A stretch of DNA of 64,000 nucleotides, from the NCBI GenBank assembly GCA_020205615.1, contig CM035170.1, forward strand, positions 30,199,503-30,263,502, given 5' to 3'. Under the pieces are notes generated by a model. That model had not been told where the DNA came from. It did not search any database and saw only the letters and a program-made list of their open reading frames with translations. The stretch is from Panax quinquefolius. Lineage: Eukaryota; Streptophyta; Magnoliopsida; Apiales; Araliaceae. The translations under genes were made by a program, and so were the position numbers. This document shows, piece by piece, positions 59,628 through 64,000 of the stretch (positions are counted from its first letter, which is position 1; every line of letters starts with the position of its first letter).

Positions 59628-60466
59628 ATTATCATGGCCACGATGACCACTCGAGTGGTTACCACCTTTGTTTGTATTTTTCCCTCCTCACTGGTTATCA
59701 TCGCTCTGATGACAGCTGTCACAGGTATGACCTTGGTTGTGGTCCCTCGGTTGAACATACTCACTATCTCGCTCTAATAATTGAGCCCTGTTGAAAACAT
59801 CTAAATACAGAGAAAATTTATGAGATATAAAGTATTGACGAATCTCGGGTTTTAGACCTCTCAGAAACATCCTTGTCATTCGTTCCTCATTCTCTACCAA
59901 ATGAGGTGCAAACCTCTATAACTCAACAAACTTCGCCTCGTACTGGGACACCGTCATGTTGTTTTGTTCTAGGCAGAAAGTACTTGTCATTGAATAGTTT
60001 CTGAAATGTTTCCCAAGACATGTTGAGTCAAAGTAGTCAGTGTATCGCGCACAGACTCTCGCCTTGATGAGTCCGCCTCACCGCGGAACATAAAGGTGGC
60101 GAATGGAACCTTCTGTTCCTCTGTGCATCCCAAGACATCGAATATCTTGGTAATTTGATTGACCCACATTTCCGCCTTGATTGGATCCGGCTTTCCAATA
60201 AATTCTGGTGGACCCAACTCCTTGAACTACTTGGCTGTGACAGACCGCACGTTGGTATCACTTCCACCCGTATTTTGTACACGAGTCTCCTTCGTCTGAT
60301 TTTGCATGAACTTCAAAAAGCTCCTAAACATTCCATCATTCATCGTTTGCTCGGTAGTGTTGTTTACAAGAGGAATATTGCCTTCTTGTTGCACGTTCTT
60401 CTGGTTTGTAACTAGAGGTTGTTCCACAGTCTCATACACTCCATTGTTAACGTTCTCGGCAGCCAT
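59628..60466 (-). pseudogene. gag: A' gag (capsid part)
   Basis: The start is the ATG at 60466 (MAAENVNNG). A stop at about 60227 replaces the Gln of K-Q-F-K-E-L. Text continues P-E-F-I-G-K-P, K-I-F-D-V-L-G-C and V-P-F-A-T-F-M-F, then a shift. 59900-59688 carries R-M-T-R-M-F-L-R-G-L-K-P-E-I-R-Q-Y, ending at a stop. It corresponds to the A2 gag. Confidence 0.85.
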
Positions 60467-60637
60467 TCTTAAATATTGCCATAAAACAAGGGTTAATTAA
60501 ACAACTTAACATATCACATAATATCCCTATATTATGACTGACCAACAAATAAGCTTAGATAGGACACACTAGCGAATGATTTACTCATCTCTCCCCTCCT
60601 AGTTCTATTCCCCGATCTCTGCCAAAGACCATATCCC

Positions 60638-60652
60638 TAAGCTTTGATACCA
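60638..60652 (-). other. Primer-binding site of A'
   Basis: In element sense TGGTATCAAAGCTTA lies two bases after the 5' LTR end, the same site as in A1 and A2. Confidence 0.78.
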
Positions 60653-60654
60653 AT

Positions 60655-63071
60655 TGTGATGCCCCAAAATAGGTATACAACACCCATTTTGAATCGCCAA
60701 ATACATGGTACATAAAGCAAACTACAACTTCAATAATACAATTGTTGTGCAAAATACGACAACACATACTGTGAGTTTAAATACAAATATTGTCTTCTAG
60801 ACAATATCCACACTCAAATAAGTCCTCATTACAATTATTTAAACACTATTTTACAGAATAGTGAGGACTGCTAAAACATCTTTATAGAACCATCACTCCA
60901 TACCCCGACTAGATCTTGCTATGTTCTCACCTCCTGAGAAGAAAAATGGAACAAAAAGGAAAAGGGTGAGCTCAACTAGCCCAGTAAAGAATATTATGAC
61001 TAAGATAATATACAATAAATTATCATTAGTCTTCAATAGGGAAAAATCTGATAAAATATAATAGACAACAAGTTTTAGATCAACAACTGCAGCGAAAACA
61101 ACAATCCATTAGAAGAGTCAAGTAAAGAAAGAATTCCACTATCTTCTAAGATTTAAAAGACCATCATCAATATTTTATCCCTGTAACAACAATCAATATA
61201 TATCTTTAATCAAATATTCATCTATGCACTACAGGCTAAAGATATTCATTTGTATCACCAGTTGGTCATGTTCATCTCAACACCTGTTCATCTTTTTGCA
61301 CTACGGGCCAAAGATATTCATCGATTAATCATTCATCTTTGCACTATAGGCCAAAGATATTCGATAATATCATCATTTAGGGTGAGGATGACGAAAAATA
61401 TTTTAAAGAAAGCGAATCCATCAAGAAAAGAACAAATATTAAGGATTCAGTATAACGGTTTATCCAAGATCAATAATACTCCATAATAACTAATTTTGAA
61501 GTCGAATTCAAAAATAAAGACCAAAACATGGATACAATCAAAGATAGTAACCATAATAGACATCTTTGACAAAAAAAGAAGAAAATTACATTTTTTGGTG
61601 AATAGTGTCAGTATTCTGAATAAAGGTCGTATCGTGAATAGTAACCCGACACAAAAAGTTCCAAATTTGATAAAAGCGTTCACCAATATTTTAAGCATAA
61701 TGATATTGAAAAAAATAATATCATTTAAGAAGAAAATAACACCCCTTACCTCAAAATAACGCTACTTTTGATCGAAATATCGGATAGAAAGTCGAAGGAA
61801 ATTTGTACCGAACAACAACTCTCAAAGTATATAAATACTCACCAAAATACGCTCGACAATATAGAGAGAAAGAAAACTTGTTTCTGGTGTGATTTTCAAT
61901 TCTAACTTATCCCTCTATTTATAGGAAAATGTTAGAACGCCATAGGAGACTAAAATAATAAAATATATTATTATTAATTACAATTCCTACGCATGCTTTG
62001 AATTTTTGGGCAGCCATGTTGGAAGAATTCAGCAGCCCATGTGTGTATTCCACCAACCAAAAGTGGGTCCCCCATAAATTTAATAAAAATCATTTTATTT
62101 TTCCGAAACTTCAACAATTCATAGAAAATAGCCCGTTTATCAGAAAAATAAGAATTTTATGTCCATTCTGCCTGAAATCGAATTCTCTACAACTTTGTAG
62201 CTTTGAGTTTTTCCAAATTCCAAATATAAAATATCCGGAATCCACAAACGGATTATTTTTAATACCTCTACACCGACAAAATACTGATAAAACACCTCAG
62301 CAGTAACTCCTTTATTTTTATCCACATAAAAATAAATATATCCATCATTTATATCCACATAAAATAAATATTTCTTTATCATATGAATCAATAATTAATT
62401 ATTCACAAATAATATTACAGAATCACATTTATGACAACCGGTAGCTTCAGAAAGAGGGGCTTTCCAATAAGAATTTCTCCTTACTGGCGCATAATTAGGT
62501 GACCAAACCTCTCCTTGACAGAACTTTCTAGACATTGCCAATAATGTTATCTAATAATATTATTCAAATAATATGAATTATTGATCTGATAATGGGAAAT
62601 ACTGTGCAGTGATAATTATTGAAACAATAATAATATAAAATATCAACGCAAGCAATTATTGAATCAATAAAATAAAATATTGAAGCAATAATTATCAGAA
62701 TAATCACATGCATCCACGCGTACATCGTATTTTAACCATAATAGGGTATTCCAACAAAGTGTTAAGCGGTAATAACTTCTGTACCGTTATTTATAAAAAC
62801 TCAAACTTGTCGTTTTCTTCATCCTACAGTTATTCTGTTATGGGGCCCACTAATGACTGTGCCGTCGTATGAATATTCCTCGACAACAATAATATTCCAC
62901 GACCAAACGAATATTCCCCGACAACAATGATTATTTTATCACCACTTGCTTATTTTGCAAAATTTGCATATTTCACCCATAACCAAAATATTATATCATT
63001 TTAACACCTTATTATTCACAATAATAAATAGAGGAAATTCGATTTTATTTATAATAAGTTGGGGTCTTACA
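60655..63071 (-). repeat. A' right LTR (5' LTR in element sense)
   Basis: Partner of 53417-55852 with few differences. A TATA box in reverse is at 61916-61923. It starts TGTGATGCCCCAAAATAGG and ends GGGGTCTTACA before GGCAC. Confidence 0.93.
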
Positions 63072-63076
63072 GGCAC

Positions 63077-64000
63077 AATCATTGGTGGACCCCGCAATGG
63101 AATTATTGTCCGATTGAGAAAATGACAAAAATATTTTATGAAAATAACTAATGGAAGTTTTACCGTTAATCTACTATTGAACTACTCTTGTAGTAAAAAA
63201 ATGCGAGTAATACGTGTGGTTTCATAGTAGTAATACTGCGGTATTGATTATTGATGCTTACGTGATAAGTCACTCGGTTTTGTTTTATTGGTATTATTAA
63301 TGTAATAAAATGTAATACTTTTATAAAGTTATTCTATAAATAGAATATATTATATTCTATTATGCATAGTGTTGCATAGTGTCTGTGCATAGTGTTTTGC
63401 ATAGTAAAATCTTTTTTATATAAAATGAATACTTTTATAAAGTTATTCTATAAATAGAATATATTATATTTTATTATGCATAGTGTTTGCATAGTGTCTG
63501 CATAGTGTTTTGCATTGTAAAATCTTTTATAAAGTTATTCGTTTTATTAGATTATAAATAAAATATATTTTATTTTATTTAAAAGCTTTTGCTTTAAATA
63601 TGGATCGTCAGATTAAAGTAAATCAATCTGGACCGTTCATGAGTTAGTTACTATGCAGTCCATTTTTTTATAAATAAAAGCTCATTCATTCATTATTTCT
63701 TACGAATTCACTAAAACTCTAGAGAGAGAAACTATAGAGAGAAAGAACTTTTATATCCAGTACTCTTCTTTCTAAGGTAGGGAATATTATTTGTTGTACT
63801 CATAAGGGGTATTCTTTCTTTCTTATTCATGAAGAGAATTTCTGTTATTCCATTCTTTATTATTCATTGGAATAACTCAGATACCTTGAATTTACCCTAT
63901 ACTTGGTGAAATTCTTACGTTATTTCATTCGTTATTATTCATTTTGAATATATGTCATGCAATGCTTTTACTGACGGACCGATTCTTTATTATTACATTG
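63077..64000 (+). repeat. Family-A LTR (plus), continuation to window end
   Basis: It continues the LTR begun at 53224. It contains a patch rich in TGCATAGTGT and AATAGAATATATTATATT repeats (63300-63580), a TATA box (63669-63676) and the first GTTATTCCA..TGGAATAAC hairpin (63842-63874). The LTR runs past the window. Confidence 0.88.

Larger units (their letters stand above)
53417..63071 (-). mobile_element. A': complete family-A chromovirus with full domain order
   Basis: Two LTRs (53417-55852, 60655-63071) flank an internal region with gag, protease, RT, RNase H, integrase and chromodomain. GGCAC is duplicated outside both ends (53412-53416, 63072-63076). The primer site is at 60638-60652 and the purine tract at 55853-55863. 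The LTRs are nearly identical by eye, so insertion was comparatively recent. Stops and shifts nevertheless inactivate it. It represents the autonomous-type form of A1 and A2. Confidence 0.95.

Overview
The window is a stack of nested plant LTR retrotransposons. It contains no convincing host gene, rRNA, tRNA gene or CRISPR array. Four things point to a flowering plant with a large, repeat-rich genome: Ty3/gypsy chromoviruses of the Tekay/Del type (gag, protease, RT, RNase H, integrase and a C-terminal chromodomain), an Athila element with a tRNA-Asp primer-binding site and a post-pol ORF, Stowaway-like MITEs, and TTTAGGG-type telomere-like repeats. The species cannot be named from the sequence. 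All coding regions carry frameshifts or stops, so this is decayed heterochromatin-like DNA.

Layout. 1-3268: Tekay-type element T1 (minus), cut by the window start. 3269-12685: family-A element A1 (plus) with 2.8-kb LTRs. Its right LTR runs on into a second primer-binding site and leader, which stop abruptly. 12686-27595: a decayed LTR (family C, minus) split by the complete element A2 (13387-21327, minus, target duplication CTCAA), by a MITE at 22496-22748, and by a 4.1-kb solo family-A LTR (23311-27405, target duplication ATTTC). 27596-31573: a scrap of element 3' end, a 5'-truncated family-A LTR (plus) and the 3' half of a family-C LTR (plus). 31574-32066 and 44405-44744: family-C LTR (minus) of element T2, split by a 12.3-kb Athila element (32067-44399, target duplication GTACA) that itself holds a solo LTR. 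44745-48745: T2 internal region (minus). 48746-51937: an LTR-like element G (plus) with a CACTA-like insert. 51938-53223: LTR F (minus). 53224-53416 and 63077-64000: a family-A LTR (plus) split by the complete element A' (53417-63071, minus, target duplication GGCAC).

How the parts relate. T1 and T2 are one family whose LTR is probably family C (ends TGTAAC/GTTACA). A1, A2 and A' are one family with very large LTRs full of hairpins and tandem motifs. A' keeps the full gag-PR-RT-RH-IN-chromodomain order, although mutated. A1 and A2 share one identical in-frame deletion that removes RT and most of RNase H. They therefore look like members of a non-autonomous lineage that must have been mobilised in trans. 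Four insertions are dated relative to their hosts by perfect 5-bp target duplications, and one MITE insertion is confirmed by an empty site in the sister LTR.
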